A stretch of 64,000 nucleotides of DNA from an uncultured Oscillospiraceae bacterium (GTDB lineage Bacteria; Bacillota; Clostridia; Oscillospirales; Oscillospiraceae). Under the pieces are notes generated by a model. That model was not told where the DNA came from and searched no databases. It worked only from the letters and a program-made list of their open reading frames with translations. The stretch lies in contig CAKTOF010000004.1 in assembly GCA_934589675.1 (NCBI GenBank), forward strand, positions 1 to 64,000, written 5' to 3'. Positions within the stretch are counted from its first letter, which is position 1. Each line of letters starts with the position of its first letter. Of this stretch, positions 1-9,861 are shown piece after piece. Position numbers and translations under genes: made by a program.

Positions 1-77
1 GAGCCGACGCAAGTTGTCAACCATGACCGCCGCAACATGGTAGATGTAAAAAGTATCGCTATCTAACCCCAGCAAAA
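1..77. other. Left-edge segment that does not continue the amidohydrolase
   Basis: This short stretch precedes the amidohydrolase fragment. In the amidohydrolase frame a TGA lies at 24-26, so the missing N-terminal half of that protein is not encoded here. Frame 1 is open from base 1 to a TAA at 64-66, and one minus-strand frame is also open throughout. The piece could be the end of another gene, an insertion junction or an assembly edge. I see no convincing ribosome binding site before the ATG at 78. Confidence 0.4.
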
Positions 78-740
78 ATGCCGCCGGAGTACGTCAAAGC
101 GGCGTGCGACGAGGCGCACCGCCTCGGGCTGCCTGTCGCGGCGCATGTGGAAAGCCCGGAGGGCGTGCGCGTCGCGCTGAAAAACGGCGTGGACACCATC
201 GAGCACGGCGCAAAGCCGGACGAGGAGATCTTAAAGCTCTTTGAGTCCCGCGGCGCATCGCTTGTCACGACGCTCTCACCCGCGCTGCCCTATGCGCTTT
301 TTGACCGCTCGGTCAGCCACGCGACGGAGCTTTCGCAGTACAACGGGAGAATCGTCTTTGAGGGCATCGTCGACTGCTCGAAGGCGTGCCTCGAGCGCGG
401 CATCCCCGTCGGCCTCGGCACGGACACGGGCTGCCCGTTCGTCACGCATTACGACATGTGGCGCGAGCTTGTCTATTTCCAGAAATACTGCGGCGTGTCC
501 AATTCCTTCGCGCTCTACACCGCCACACGCCGCAATGCCGAGATCGCCCACATCGACGGCGAGACCGGCACGATCGAAAAGGGCAAATGCGCCGACCTCA
601 TCGTGACAGATGAAAATCCGCTCGGCGACCTCACGGCGCTCAGAAACGTCCGCATGGTCATGACGCGCGGCCGGCTCATCCGCACCCCGCACGTGAAAAA
701 GTACCCGAACGTCGAGCGCGAGCTGGACAAATTTCTGTAA
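78..740 (+). pseudogene. Metal-dependent amidohydrolase, 5'-truncated (C-terminal half)
   Basis: The 220 residues match the C-terminal half of imidazolonepropionase/prolidase-like amidohydrolases, which are usually about 400 residues long. Visible metal-site elements are the His in AAHVE, the His in TIEHGA and the late Asp in GTDTG. The family ending is also present (AT-RRNAEI, GTIEKGKCADLIV, then a strand that closes the small beta-sandwich). The N-terminal HxH metal motif and the Lys-bearing region are absent, and an in-frame stop lies at 24-26. It is therefore probably a decayed or rearranged copy, unless the window edge is an assembly break. The start at 78 is simply the first ATG; no Shine-Dalgarno precedes it. 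A short T-rich hairpin region follows the stop at about 745-778. Confidence 0.7.
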
Positions 741-775
741 AAAGACCGCCTGCCTTATCTAAGGCAGGCGATTTT

Positions 776-1717
776 TTATGCCGGATAATCCCGCGCGAGC
801 GACTCGGCCAGCTCGCGGTCGCGGGCGGCGAAGTAGGTGCGCAGATAGTCCCAAAATCCAGCGACGGCGGGGGAGGGGACGCGGCCGCGCAGCATGGCCG
901 CGCCGAGCGTGAATGGGCGGCGCGGGGCGGCGAGGCGCAGCACGCAAACCGGCCCGCGGCGCGGCGAGGGCGCGGTGCTCATGTGGAAATAGTGCATGGA
1001 CGCCGGGACGAGGAATACGCCGAGGTTTTGCGACAGAAGCTCAAACGGCACCTCCGTCTCGTTGCCCGCGAAATAGAGGTCGGGCGAGAAGCCGGCCTGC
1101 GCGCACAGCTCGTTGAGAATGTCGGTCGTCTCAAGGCCATAGTCATAGAAAATGAGCCGCTCGCGCGCGAGCGCGGCGAACTCGACCTCGCGCTGGCCGG
1201 CCAGCGGATGATCCTCGTGGACATAGACGAGAAATTCGTCGTGCAGCAGCGGCTCCCAGCGGATCTCGGGGACGGAAAAGCGCGCGCTCGTGATGGCAAA
1301 GTCGATCTCGCGCGCGAGCAGCATCTCCTGCATCTGCCGCGCAGACTGGATATACTGGCGCAGATGGAGCGCCGGGTGCGCCAGCAGATATGCCGTCAGC
1401 GGCTGCGAGAGAACGCCGTGCGTGGAGGTGCTCATCGCGATGTCGCCGGTCTCCGCGCTCAGCTGGCGGCGCATGGAGCGCACGCCGTTGTCAAGCTCCT
1501 GCTCGGCGCGGCCGAGATAGTGCGCGAACTGGCGGCCGTTCTCGTTGAGGACGATGCGGTTGCTCGACCGGTCAAATAGCTGCACGCCGAGCTCGGATTC
1601 CAGATGCGCGATGGCGCGGCTGAGCGCGGGCTGCGAAAGATAAAGCCGACGCGCGGCGGCGGACAGGTTTTCTTCCTCAGCTACGGCGAGAAAATAGCGA
1701 AGCTGCGCAAGCTCCAT
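776..1717 (-). CDS. LysR-family transcriptional regulator
   Basis: This 313-residue protein has a classic LysR layout. The N-terminal winged helix-turn-helix (residues 1-60, MELAQLRYFLAVAEEENLSA then AARRLYLSQPALSRAIAHLE) is followed by a substrate-binding effector domain. I chose the ATG at 1717 because GGGGGC lies just upstream on the minus strand and because MELxQLRxF is the normal LysR beginning; the frame is open further upstream but not LysR-like. A strong promoter sits at 1739-1768. The gene is transcribed away from the OYE gene at 1991, the usual LysR-target arrangement, so it probably controls that enzyme. The effector is unknown. Confidence 0.93.
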   Translation of the reverse strand: MELAQLRYFLAVAEEENLSAAARRLYLSQPALSRAIAHLESELGVQLFDRSSNRIVLNENGRQFAHYLGRAEQELDNGVRSMRRQLSAETGDIAMSTSTHGVLSQPLTAYLLAHPALHLRQYIQSARQMQEMLLAREIDFAITSARFSVPEIRWEPLLHDEFLVYVHEDHPLAGQREVEFAALARERLIFYDYGLETTDILNELCAQAGFSPDLYFAGNETEVPFELLSQNLGVFLVPASMHYFHMSTAPSPRRGPVCVLRLAAPRRPFTLGAAMLRGRVPSPAVAGFWDYLRTYFAARDRELAESLARDYPA

Positions 1718-1738
1718 GGCAAAGCCCCCTTTTGTCTT

Positions 1739-1768
1739 ACTATAACACCCACGTTGCGGCAATGTCAA
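1739..1768 (-). promoter_or_regulatory. Sigma-70-type promoter of the LysR gene
   Basis: On the minus strand TTGACA (complement of 1763-1768) is followed after 18 bases by TATAGT (complement of 1739-1744). It lies about 20 bases upstream of the chosen start codon at 1717. Confidence 0.75.
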
Positions 1769-1990
1769 ATACCATGCTTGCCAAACATGGCATTGCCGAC
1801 AGCCAAACCGGCAGACTCTGAGGCGTTCGGTAAAAATTTCAGCCATCGGCGAAGCATCGCGCCCGCAAAGCCAGTGACTGCGGGAAGTTTGCTTTTTTGA
1901 ACAAATTAACGTGCTGATTTTTGGTGATACTTTTTTTAGAACGCTATGGTATGATGCGGTCATGAGACAAACAGGAAAGGACGGAAGCTC

Positions 1991-4033
1991 ATGAACCCCT
2001 ACGCTCACATTCTAAGCCCCGTGCAGGTGCGCGGAAAGACCTTCAAGACCCGCCTTTTGCAGTCAAAGTGCTCGCTGCCGCCGCAGGACACGGCCACGCT
2101 GGCCGACTTCTATGTCGATACGGCGCGAAACGGCGCGGCCATGGTCACGGTCTGGATCGGCAGCTACCCGAAAAAGAACGACGGCCCGACCGGCCACGAG
2201 CCGCCCGGCATGGCGCCGAAGCTCAAGATGGACGACCCGGCCGTGCGCGATGCGTACCGCGACCTGAATGGCCGCGTCCACGCGCTCGGCTCGCTGACGA
2301 GCGCTTCCTTACAGTCCATCGAGCCCGAGGACGTCAATATTTCCGACACGCCGAACTGGGATGACATCCCGGCGCGCGGCGACTACAACTCCATGACCTA
2401 CCACAACAAGCCCGGCATCACGAAGGATGGGCTCGAGGAGATGATGGACAGCTTTGTCTCTGCGTGCGTCGACCTTTCTTCGCTCGGCTTTGATGCGGTG
2501 ACGTTCTACATGTCCTACCGCGCGAGCATCCTGTGCAACTCGCTCTCGCCGCTGCTCAACCAGCGCACGGACGAGTACGGCGGCAAGACGAATGTCGAGC
2601 GCGCGCGGCTCACGGTCGAGCTGTTCCGCCGCATCCGCGAAGCCTGCCCGGACCTTATTATAGAGGTGCAGTGCTCCGGCGAGGAGGAAGAGCCGGGCTA
2701 CACTGTCTCCGACTGGCTCGATTACTGCCGCGCGTGGGAGGGGCTTGTCGACATGATCCAGGTCCGCGGCTATGACGGCTCGGCCACGCACGTGTCGGGC
2801 GTCAACATGGAAGAGCACTGCCCGCCGAACCTGCGCTTTGCGGAGGAACTTAAAAAGGCCGGCATCAATATCCTGATTTCGCCCGTCGGCGGCTTCGGCG
2901 ACCCGGCGGACATCGAGCGCTTCCTCGCCGAGGGCAAGACGGACTTTGTCTCCATGGCGCGGCAGTTCATCTGTGACCCGCACTATTATGAAAAGCTGCT
3001 CGCCGGCGCGCCGGTGGAGGACTTCGTCCCGTGCATCCGCTGCAACGACTGCCACGGCCGCCATCGCTGCCCCGGCAATCCGCTCTCGCTCGTCCGCGGC
3101 GAGACGTTCCCGGACAAGCCGGCGCGCGTGAAAAAGGTCGCCGTCCTCGGCGGCGGCCCGGCCGGAATGCTCGCGGCCATCACGGCGGCGGGGCGCGGCC
3201 ACGACGTGACGCTCTATGAAAAAGCAGACCGCCTCGGCGGCCAGCTGAACATCGCCTGCGTGCCGAAGTTCAAGTGGCCGCTGCGCGAATACCGTGACTA
3301 TCTCATCTGCCAGACCGAAAAGTCGGGCGTCCGCGTCCTGACCGATGCGGCCGCGACGCCGGAGCGGATCCGCGCGGGCGGCTATGACGCCGTCATCTGC
3401 GCGCTTGGCTCCGTCCCGAAGCGCATCCCCGTCCCGGGTGCGGACGCGCCGGGCGTGTGGCTGGCGGACGATGCCATGTGCCATGAAGATCAGCTCGGCC
3501 GCCGCGTCGTCGTCATCGGCGGCGCGACAACGGGCCGCGAGACGGCGCTGCACCTTGCTGAGCATGGCCACGACGTGACAATGCTCACGCGCACGCAGGC
3601 CGCGCTCTTCCGCGACTTCCACGCCCAGCGCGCGGAGGAGGATCTTGCAAACCTCGACCCGAACTTCCACTACATTGAGCATTGCAGCGTGCAGTCTATC
3701 GGCGACGGCTATCTCACCGCGAAGGTCAAGCGCGGCATCCCGCATGTGAAGCTCGGCTTCGGCGGCGCGTGCATCCCCGGCCACATGGGCTTCGACCTCG
3801 GCGAGGGCGCAAGCTGGCCCGTCGCGCAGTTTGACGAGTCGCACGCGACGACCGAGACAATCCGGCTGGAGTTTGACTCCGTCGTCATCTCCGGCGGCCG
3901 CACGCCGAATGCAGAGCTTGCCGAGCAGTTCCGCGGCTGTGCCCCGGAATTCTACTCCGTCGGCGATGAGGTCAAGCCCGGCGACATCCGCGACGGCGCC
4001 GGCGACGCATACCGCGCGGCGATGCGCCTGTAA
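1991..4033 (+). CDS. OYE-family FMN/FAD/[4Fe-4S] oxidoreductase (2-enoate / 2,4-dienoyl-CoA reductase type)
   Basis: The 680-residue protein has an N-terminal FMN TIM barrel (from PVQVRGKTFKTRLL; residues about 1-335). A [4Fe-4S] cysteine cluster follows at C348, C351, C354 and C360, then an FAD/NAD(P) module with VAVLGGGPAGMLAA near residue 385 and a second dinucleotide motif, RVVVIGGATTGRE, near 505. Family members move hydride from NAD(P)H to activated C=C bonds in anaerobes. The loop before the fourth cysteine is only five residues, against 11 in the paralogue at 46739-48742, which may alter cluster geometry. An AGGAAAGGA ribosome site precedes the ATG. The substrate cannot be read from sequence. 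Confidence 0.9.
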   Translation: MNPYAHILSPVQVRGKTFKTRLLQSKCSLPPQDTATLADFYVDTARNGAAMVTVWIGSYPKKNDGPTGHEPPGMAPKLKMDDPAVRDAYRDLNGRVHALGSLTSASLQSIEPEDVNISDTPNWDDIPARGDYNSMTYHNKPGITKDGLEEMMDSFVSACVDLSSLGFDAVTFYMSYRASILCNSLSPLLNQRTDEYGGKTNVERARLTVELFRRIREACPDLIIEVQCSGEEEEPGYTVSDWLDYCRAWEGLVDMIQVRGYDGSATHVSGVNMEEHCPPNLRFAEELKKAGINILISPVGGFGDPADIERFLAEGKTDFVSMARQFICDPHYYEKLLAGAPVEDFVPCIRCNDCHGRHRCPGNPLSLVRGETFPDKPARVKKVAVLGGGPAGMLAAITAAGRGHDVTLYEKADRLGGQLNIACVPKFKWPLREYRDYLICQTEKSGVRVLTDAAATPERIRAGGYDAVICALGSVPKRIPVPGADAPGVWLADDAMCHEDQLGRRVVVIGGATTGRETALHLAEHGHDVTMLTRTQAALFRDFHAQRAEEDLANLDPNFHYIEHCSVQSIGDGYLTAKVKRGIPHVKLGFGGACIPGHMGFDLGEGASWPVAQFDESHATTETIRLEFDSVVISGGRTPNAELAEQFRGCAPEFYSVGDEVKPGDIRDGAGDAYRAAMRL

Positions 4034-4139
4034 AATCACAATGCCTTGCGGTTCCCGCCGCAGGCGGGGAGCAAAACTGTGACCATAGCCTTTGCACCAC
4101 CGCACAAGCGGCCCTCAGGAGAATCACGGAGCTTACAGA

Positions 4140-4196
4140 TTATAAAAAAACGGAGCCGCTGCCCGGCCGGGCAGCGGCTCCTGCTTTTTAATTTTT
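4140..4196. terminator. Bidirectional intrinsic terminator
   Basis: A perfect 13-bp stem (4152-4164 with 4169-4181, loop GGCC) is flanked by an A-run on the left and by TTTTTAATTTTT on the right. It can stop the OYE transcript rightward and the degV transcript leftward. Confidence 0.85.
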
Positions 4197-5063
4197 CCCC
4201 CGGAAAATGACGCCGACGACCTTCGGCCCCGCGTTGCAGGCGACGGCCGCGCCGATCTGGTAGCTGTCTGCCGGCGGATAGCCGACGGCCTTTTCCATGG
4301 CGGCTGCCATGGCCTCGCGCGCGGCGGCGTCGCTGCCGTAGACGATGCAGTACGGCGTGCCGGGCTCGATCTCCGCGAGCGTTTTTTCGAGCACGGCGGG
4401 GATGATGTTCTTCTCGCCGCGCACCTTGGCACTCGTCGTGATGGCGTGATCGAAAATGCGCATGATGGCCTTGAGACCGAGAGCCTCACCGACGAACGCC
4501 GCAGCGCTCGGGATGCGGCCGGACTTCGAGGCGTAGCGCAGGGAATACATGCCGAAGTAGATGACGCAGTGATCCTTCCAGTCCTGGATGAACCGGACAA
4601 TGTCGGCCGCTGGGACGCCGTCTTCGGCCATGCGCGCGCCCTCGACGGCGGCGTAGCCATACGCGCCGGTGTACGACGCGCTGTCGATGAGGTGGACGCA
4701 GAAGCGGTCGGACAGCTCCGGGTGCTCGTCGAAGAAGTTTAACCGCGCGAGCACGGCGTTGTCGAACGTGGCCGAGCCCTTGGAGTTGATGAGCAGGACG
4801 ATCGCGTCCGTGTACCCCTGCCCGGCAAGCTCGCCGTAGAGCGCCTCAAACTGGAACGCCGTCAGCTGCGACGTCGTCGGGACGTCGCCGTAGTCTTCAA
4901 GCATTTTGTAGAATTTCTCGTTGTCAAAATCAATCCGGCTCAAATAGGCGTGGTCACCCAGAATGACCGGAAACGGCAGGATGCGCAGCGTGTCCGCAAA
5001 GCGTTTTTCGTTTTCGTCGGAAATGTCGCTGGCCGAGTCGGTGATGATGATCGTTTTTGCCAT
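4188..5063 (-). CDS. DegV family (fatty-acid-binding) protein
   Basis: This 291-residue protein begins MAKTIIITDSASDIS and contains the TTSQLTAFQFEALYGEL motif characteristic of DegV/FakB proteins. These bind a fatty acid and, in the FakB branch, present it to a FakA kinase for phosphorylation. No fakA gene is in the window, so the kinase link is only family knowledge. I chose the ATG at 5063 because AAGGAGG sits seven to eight bases upstream on the minus strand; an upstream extension (MLLRLQGGPS) lacks such a site. The gene has its own promoter at 5096-5124 and shares the terminator at 4140-4196. Confidence 0.92.
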   Translation of the reverse strand: MAKTIIITDSASDISDENEKRFADTLRILPFPVILGDHAYLSRIDFDNEKFYKMLEDYGDVPTTSQLTAFQFEALYGELAGQGYTDAIVLLINSKGSATFDNAVLARLNFFDEHPELSDRFCVHLIDSASYTGAYGYAAVEGARMAEDGVPAADIVRFIQDWKDHCVIYFGMYSLRYASKSGRIPSAAAFVGEALGLKAIMRIFDHAITTSAKVRGEKNIIPAVLEKTLAEIEPGTPYCIVYGSDAAAREAMAAAMEKAVGYPPADSYQIGAAVACNAGPKVVGVIFRGKN

Positions 5064-5095
5064 GGACGGGCCTCCTTGCAATCTAAGCAACAAAA

Positions 5096-5124
5096 ACTAT
5101 ATCATGTGGCGATTAAAATGTCAA
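5096..5124 (-). promoter_or_regulatory. Promoter of the degV-family gene
   Basis: On the minus strand TTGACA (complement of 5119-5124), a 17-base spacer and TATAGT (complement of 5096-5101) form a near-consensus promoter. Confidence 0.8.
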
Positions 5125-5160
5125 AAACAAAGCGCCGCGCTCCTGTCTGGAGCGCGGCGC
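5120..5160 (-). terminator. Intrinsic terminator of the SGNH hydrolase gene
   Basis: A 12-bp GC-rich stem (5132-5143 with 5149-5160) is followed on the minus strand by a T-rich tract (complement of 5121-5130). It overlaps the -35 box of the degV promoter, so the two signals are packed together. Confidence 0.8.
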
Positions 5161-5172
5161 GCGGTGTCGGTC

Positions 5173-5877
5173 TCAGCAGGCCTCGGGGCGAAGCTCCTGC
5201 TCGGCGAAGGCGGAAAAGGCTGCCATGATAAAGGCCTGTCCGGCCTCGTTCGGGTGGATGCCGTCCATGCACAGGTACGGCTCGAGCTGGCGGTGGCGCA
5301 GGAATTCGCCGCGCAGGTCGACGCATGGCGTGCCAAGCTCGGCCGCGACGGCTTCGATGGCGCGGGAGTAGCGCTCCTGATAGCGGTAGATGGCGCTTAC
5401 GTCGCCGAGCCAGCGGACGATGGCGTTCCGGTCAAGCCCGGCGCGGCAGATCCAGTTTAGGTACCGCTCGGCGCTGATGGGCGGCAGATTTGTCAGCACG
5501 GCGTCGATGCCGCGGGCGCGCAGCGCGCCGATGGCCGCGCGCAGCTGCGCGCAGAAGTCGGGAAGCGGCGTCTTGGGAAGATGCTCGCCGTCCGGGTCGG
5601 CGGCGATGGCGGCCCAGTCGAAGTCGCAGTCGTTGCCGCCGTATTCTAAAATGACGGCGCGGCACTCGCCGTTTTTGGCCAGCGTGCGCTCGAGCTGCGT
5701 CAGCCCTTTGCCGATCGTGCTGCCGAAGCGGGATTTATTTTCAATTTCAAGCCCGTAGCGGGCGCTGAACGGCTCCGTCGCCAGCCGGCCGGAGATCGTG
5801 TAGCTGCGCGTCGCGTCGTTGAGCACGACGCCTTTGAGGATGGAATCGCCGCTGATGACGATGCGGTTGCTGTTCAT
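5173..5877 (-). CDS. SGNH/GDSL-type hydrolase (esterase)
   Basis: The 234-residue protein shows the SGNH blocks in order. Block I is RIVISGDSILKG with the nucleophile Ser near residue 10, block III is EYGGNDCDFDW, and block V is DGIHPNEAGQAF, supplying the catalytic Asp and His. No signal peptide is visible, so it is likely a cytoplasmic esterase or lipase acting on small acyl or acetyl esters; the substrate is unknown. The ATG at 5877 has GGAGGG upstream on the minus strand, whereas the longer open frame does not. Its own promoter is at 5928-5956. Confidence 0.9.
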   Translation of the reverse strand: MNSNRIVISGDSILKGVVLNDATRSYTISGRLATEPFSARYGLEIENKSRFGSTIGKGLTQLERTLAKNGECRAVILEYGGNDCDFDWAAIAADPDGEHLPKTPLPDFCAQLRAAIGALRARGIDAVLTNLPPISAERYLNWICRAGLDRNAIVRWLGDVSAIYRYQERYSRAIEAVAAELGTPCVDLRGEFLRHRQLEPYLCMDGIHPNEAGQAFIMAAFSAFAEQELRPEAC

Positions 5878-5927
5878 AAGTTCGCCCTCCAGACAGGATA
5901 TAATAATTAAAACCATATCACGTAATT

Positions 5928-5956
5928 ATAATACTGCCGCTGGGCAGAACTGTCAA
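5928..5956 (-). promoter_or_regulatory. Promoter of the SGNH hydrolase gene
   Basis: On the minus strand TTGACA (complement of 5951-5956), a 17-base spacer and TATTAT (complement of 5928-5933). A TATAAT also reads rightward at 5927-5932, but I find no good -35 box for it. Confidence 0.7.
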
Positions 5957-5965
5957 GGCCTCACG

Positions 5966-6017
5966 CGCAAAAAGCTCAGAAGCCACAGACAAGTGACCGG
6001 CTTGTCTGTGGCTTCTG
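5966..6017 (-). terminator. 17-bp perfect hairpin with minus-strand T-run, no obvious gene to terminate
   Basis: Arms 5977-5993 and 6001-6017 are perfectly complementary around a seven-base loop. Read leftward the stem is followed by AGCTTTTTG, which has the form of an intrinsic terminator, but no minus-strand gene lies immediately to its right. It may insulate the SGNH promoter from leftward transcription. Read rightward it would sit in the leader of the 25-codon frame at 6037. Confidence 0.6.
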
Positions 6018-6036
6018 AAATAAATATGAAGGAGAA

Positions 6037-6114
6037 ATGAAAAAGTGCACTGCTGCTTCTTGCAATTATTATGATACCAGCGAGATGTTAAAGATTCTAG
6101 AGGAGAAATATTAA
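6037..6114 (+). CDS. Possible 25-residue small protein
   Basis: A short frame, MKKCTAASCNYY... ending in ...LKILEEKY, starts after GAAGGAGA, although the spacing to ATG is only about two bases. It has two cysteines in its first nine residues and a charged, helix-like tail. It lies between the 17-bp hairpin and the clpB promoter in an otherwise gene-free stretch of about 500 bases. I do not recognise it. It may be chance, a leader peptide or a true small protein. Confidence 0.25.
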   Translation: MKKCTAASCNYYDTSEMLKILEEKY

Positions 6115-6226
6115 GTTTCCATGAAATTCAAATGAAATTTGATTTTGAACAGAAAAATCGCCGAAAAGCCTGAGAAGGCGCATAAGAACCTATGAAAAAT
6201 ATTTTTTACTTTCAGATAAAAACCTA

Positions 6227-6254
6227 TTGACATTGTTCTATTGTGTGGTATCAT
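6227..6254 (+). promoter_or_regulatory. Promoter of clpB
   Basis: TTGACA at 6227-6232, a 16-base spacer and TATCAT at 6249-6254. The expected start point is near 6261, just before the CIRCE operator. Confidence 0.85.
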
Positions 6255-6267
6255 GAACATAAAGAGA

Positions 6268-6294
6268 TTAGCACTCGTCGGCATAGAGTGCTAA
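6268..6294 (+). promoter_or_regulatory. CIRCE operator (HrcA binding site)
   Basis: TTAGCACTC at 6268-6276 and GAGTGCTAA at 6286-6294 form the exact nine-base inverted repeat with nine-base spacer that defines CIRCE. It lies at the start of the clpB transcript, so HrcA should repress clpB until heat or misfolding stress. hrcA itself is not in the window. Confidence 0.97.
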
Positions 6295-6373
6295 AACGCA
6301 AAGTGCGGAAGCCACGGAACCGGAACTGGATCACGGAACGAACAATGCGCCGCACGCAAAGGAGTGTTGCCAT

Positions 6374-8968
<2,595 letters not shown>

Positions 8969-8985
8969 GTCCCCCATGGAAACCG

Positions 8986-9025
8986 AACCCCGGGCCGCAG
9001 ACGCGGCCCAGGGTTTTGCGGTTTT
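8986..9025 (+). terminator. Intrinsic terminator of clpB
   Basis: Arms 8986-8998 and 9003-9015 pair with one mismatch around loop AGAC, and are followed by TTTTGCGGTTTTG. Confidence 0.75.
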
Positions 9026-9044
9026 GCGGGTTTGAGGGGAGCGC

Positions 9045-9074
9045 TGTAGGGGCGCCTATCATCCGCCCGCTATG
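9045..9074. repeat. Repeat B, copy 1 (GTAGGGGCG...CGCCCGC)
   Basis: GTAGGGGCG followed after a short variable gap by CGCCCGC. Related copies lie at 9221-9256 and, inverted, at 9682-9709. Confidence 0.6.
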
Positions 9075-9129
9075 TCGATTGCGAACCAGCGGTAAAACAC
9101 AGAACAATGCGCCGATTGCGGCCTGCGCC

Positions 9130-9180
9130 AAGGCTCCCCTGTGCAAGGGGAGCTGTCAGCGAAGCTGACTGAGGGGTTGT
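9130..9180. repeat. Repeat A, copy 1 (CTCCCC/GGGGAG palindrome plus second hairpin)
   Basis: GGCTCCCCT..AAGGGGAGC forms one hairpin and GTCAGCGAAGCTGAC a second; GAGGGGTTG closes the unit. It matches 9499-9544 and, inverted, 9589-9643. Confidence 0.75.
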
Positions 9181-9220
9181 AGGGCCGGATTTTGAGAAAG
9201 GGCCGGCTGAATGGTTTGCA

Positions 9221-9256
9221 CCCGTAGGGGCGACCCTTGCGGTCGCCCGCAGGGCG
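9221..9256. repeat. Repeat B, copy 2
   Basis: CCCGTAGGGGCGACC and GGTCGCCCGCAGGGCG form a hairpin-capable element related to 9045-9074. Confidence 0.65.
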
Positions 9257-9299
9257 AAGGTTACCTACCGCCGTAATCGGTCTGCTCCTGCCTCCGGCG

Positions 9300-9333
9300 G
9301 GGTACTTCTTTTGTCTCGCCAAAAGAAGTACCC
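9300..9333. repeat. 14-bp inverted repeat GGGTACTTCTTTTG
   Basis: Arms 9300-9313 and 9320-9333 are perfectly complementary around a six-base loop. Similar GTACTTCTTTTG hairpins followed by an AAGAAAACGCGAGCC-like tail are, from memory, a dispersed non-coding repeat in many bacterial genomes. The A/T-rich arms contrast with the GC-rich surroundings. Confidence 0.7.
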
Positions 9334-9498
9334 AAGAAAACGCGAGCCGGGGAGGGGCTTTTTACAAAGCCGCCCCTCCCTCCGTGGCAAGAGCAGGCGT
9401 GCGGCGATTTGGCATCGTGCCAATCCTGCAACAACCGCTGAGGCAAGACTACGCCATCACGTTTGCTCTGCACCGATTGCGGTACGCGTTTTCTGAAT

Positions 9499-9544
9499 GG
9501 CTCCCCTGAAAGGGGAGCTGTCGGCGGAGCCGACTGAGAGGTTG
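9499..9544. repeat. Repeat A, copy 2
   Basis: GGCTCCCCTGAAAGGGGAGC plus the hairpin GTCGGCGGAGCCGAC and GAGAGGTTG, closely matching copy 1. Confidence 0.75.
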
Positions 9545-9588
9545 AAATGCCGCCGTCAAGCAAAGTGCGTCGTAAATTCAACACCGCG

Positions 9589-9643
9589 CAAAACCTCTCC
9601 GGCACGGCCTATCGGCTGTGCCACCTCCCCTTTTAGGGGAGGC
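9589..9643. repeat. Repeat A, copy 3, inverted
   Basis: The reverse complement reads GCCTCCCCTAAAAGGGGAGG, then a GGCACAGCCGATAGGC.. hairpin and GAGAGGTTTTG, so it is repeat A in the opposite orientation. Copies 2 and 3 face each other about 45 bases apart. Confidence 0.7.
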
Positions 9644-9681
9644 TCTGGCGCGGTGCGGCTATTTCGGCGCGGAACATACCT

Positions 9682-9709
9682 GACGGGCGGATCCTATCCG
9701 CCCCTACAG
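9682..9709. repeat. Repeat B, copy 3, inverted
   Basis: GACGGGCGGATCC..CCGCCCCTACAGG is the inverse of repeat B. Confidence 0.6.
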
Positions 9710-9784
9710 GGCATGCGCACAACCGATCCGCCCGTAGAACCCGCCGTTGCAACCGCCGGTTGCGGAAAAATACAGGCGGATTTC

Positions 9785-9813
9785 TTGCGCGCAACCGCGG
9801 CCTGCGGTATGAT
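9785..9813 (+). promoter_or_regulatory. Promoter of the XRE-type membrane regulator
   Basis: TTGCGC at 9785-9790, a 17-base spacer and TATGAT at 9808-9813. It lies directly after the repeat cluster. Confidence 0.65.
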
Positions 9814-9861
9814 GGGGACGAAAAAACGGGGGCGCGGGACGCGCCGGGAGGAGTGGAATGC

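Larger units (their letters stand above)
8969..9861. other. Gene-free region of about 890 bases packed with dispersed repeat elements
   Basis: Apart from the clpB terminator and the promoter of the next gene, this stretch holds several copies of short palindromic elements (listed separately) and no credible gene. The open frames that cross it are products of the repeats: low-complexity, without ribosome sites and overlapping on both strands. Confidence 0.75.

Noticed and set aside
1..77. Insertion-sequence end at the left edge
   Set aside because: No terminal inverted repeat or transposase motif can be seen in 77 bases; kept only as a possibility.
9311..9496. Short frame with a SRQKKYPRKREPG-like product
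   Set aside because: It is produced by the GGTACTTCTTTTG repeat and its tail, a known-looking non-coding repeat; no ribosome site.
9045..9709. CRISPR array in the repeat-rich region
   Set aside because: The repeats are few, in both orientations and irregularly spaced; there are no uniform spacers and no cas genes.
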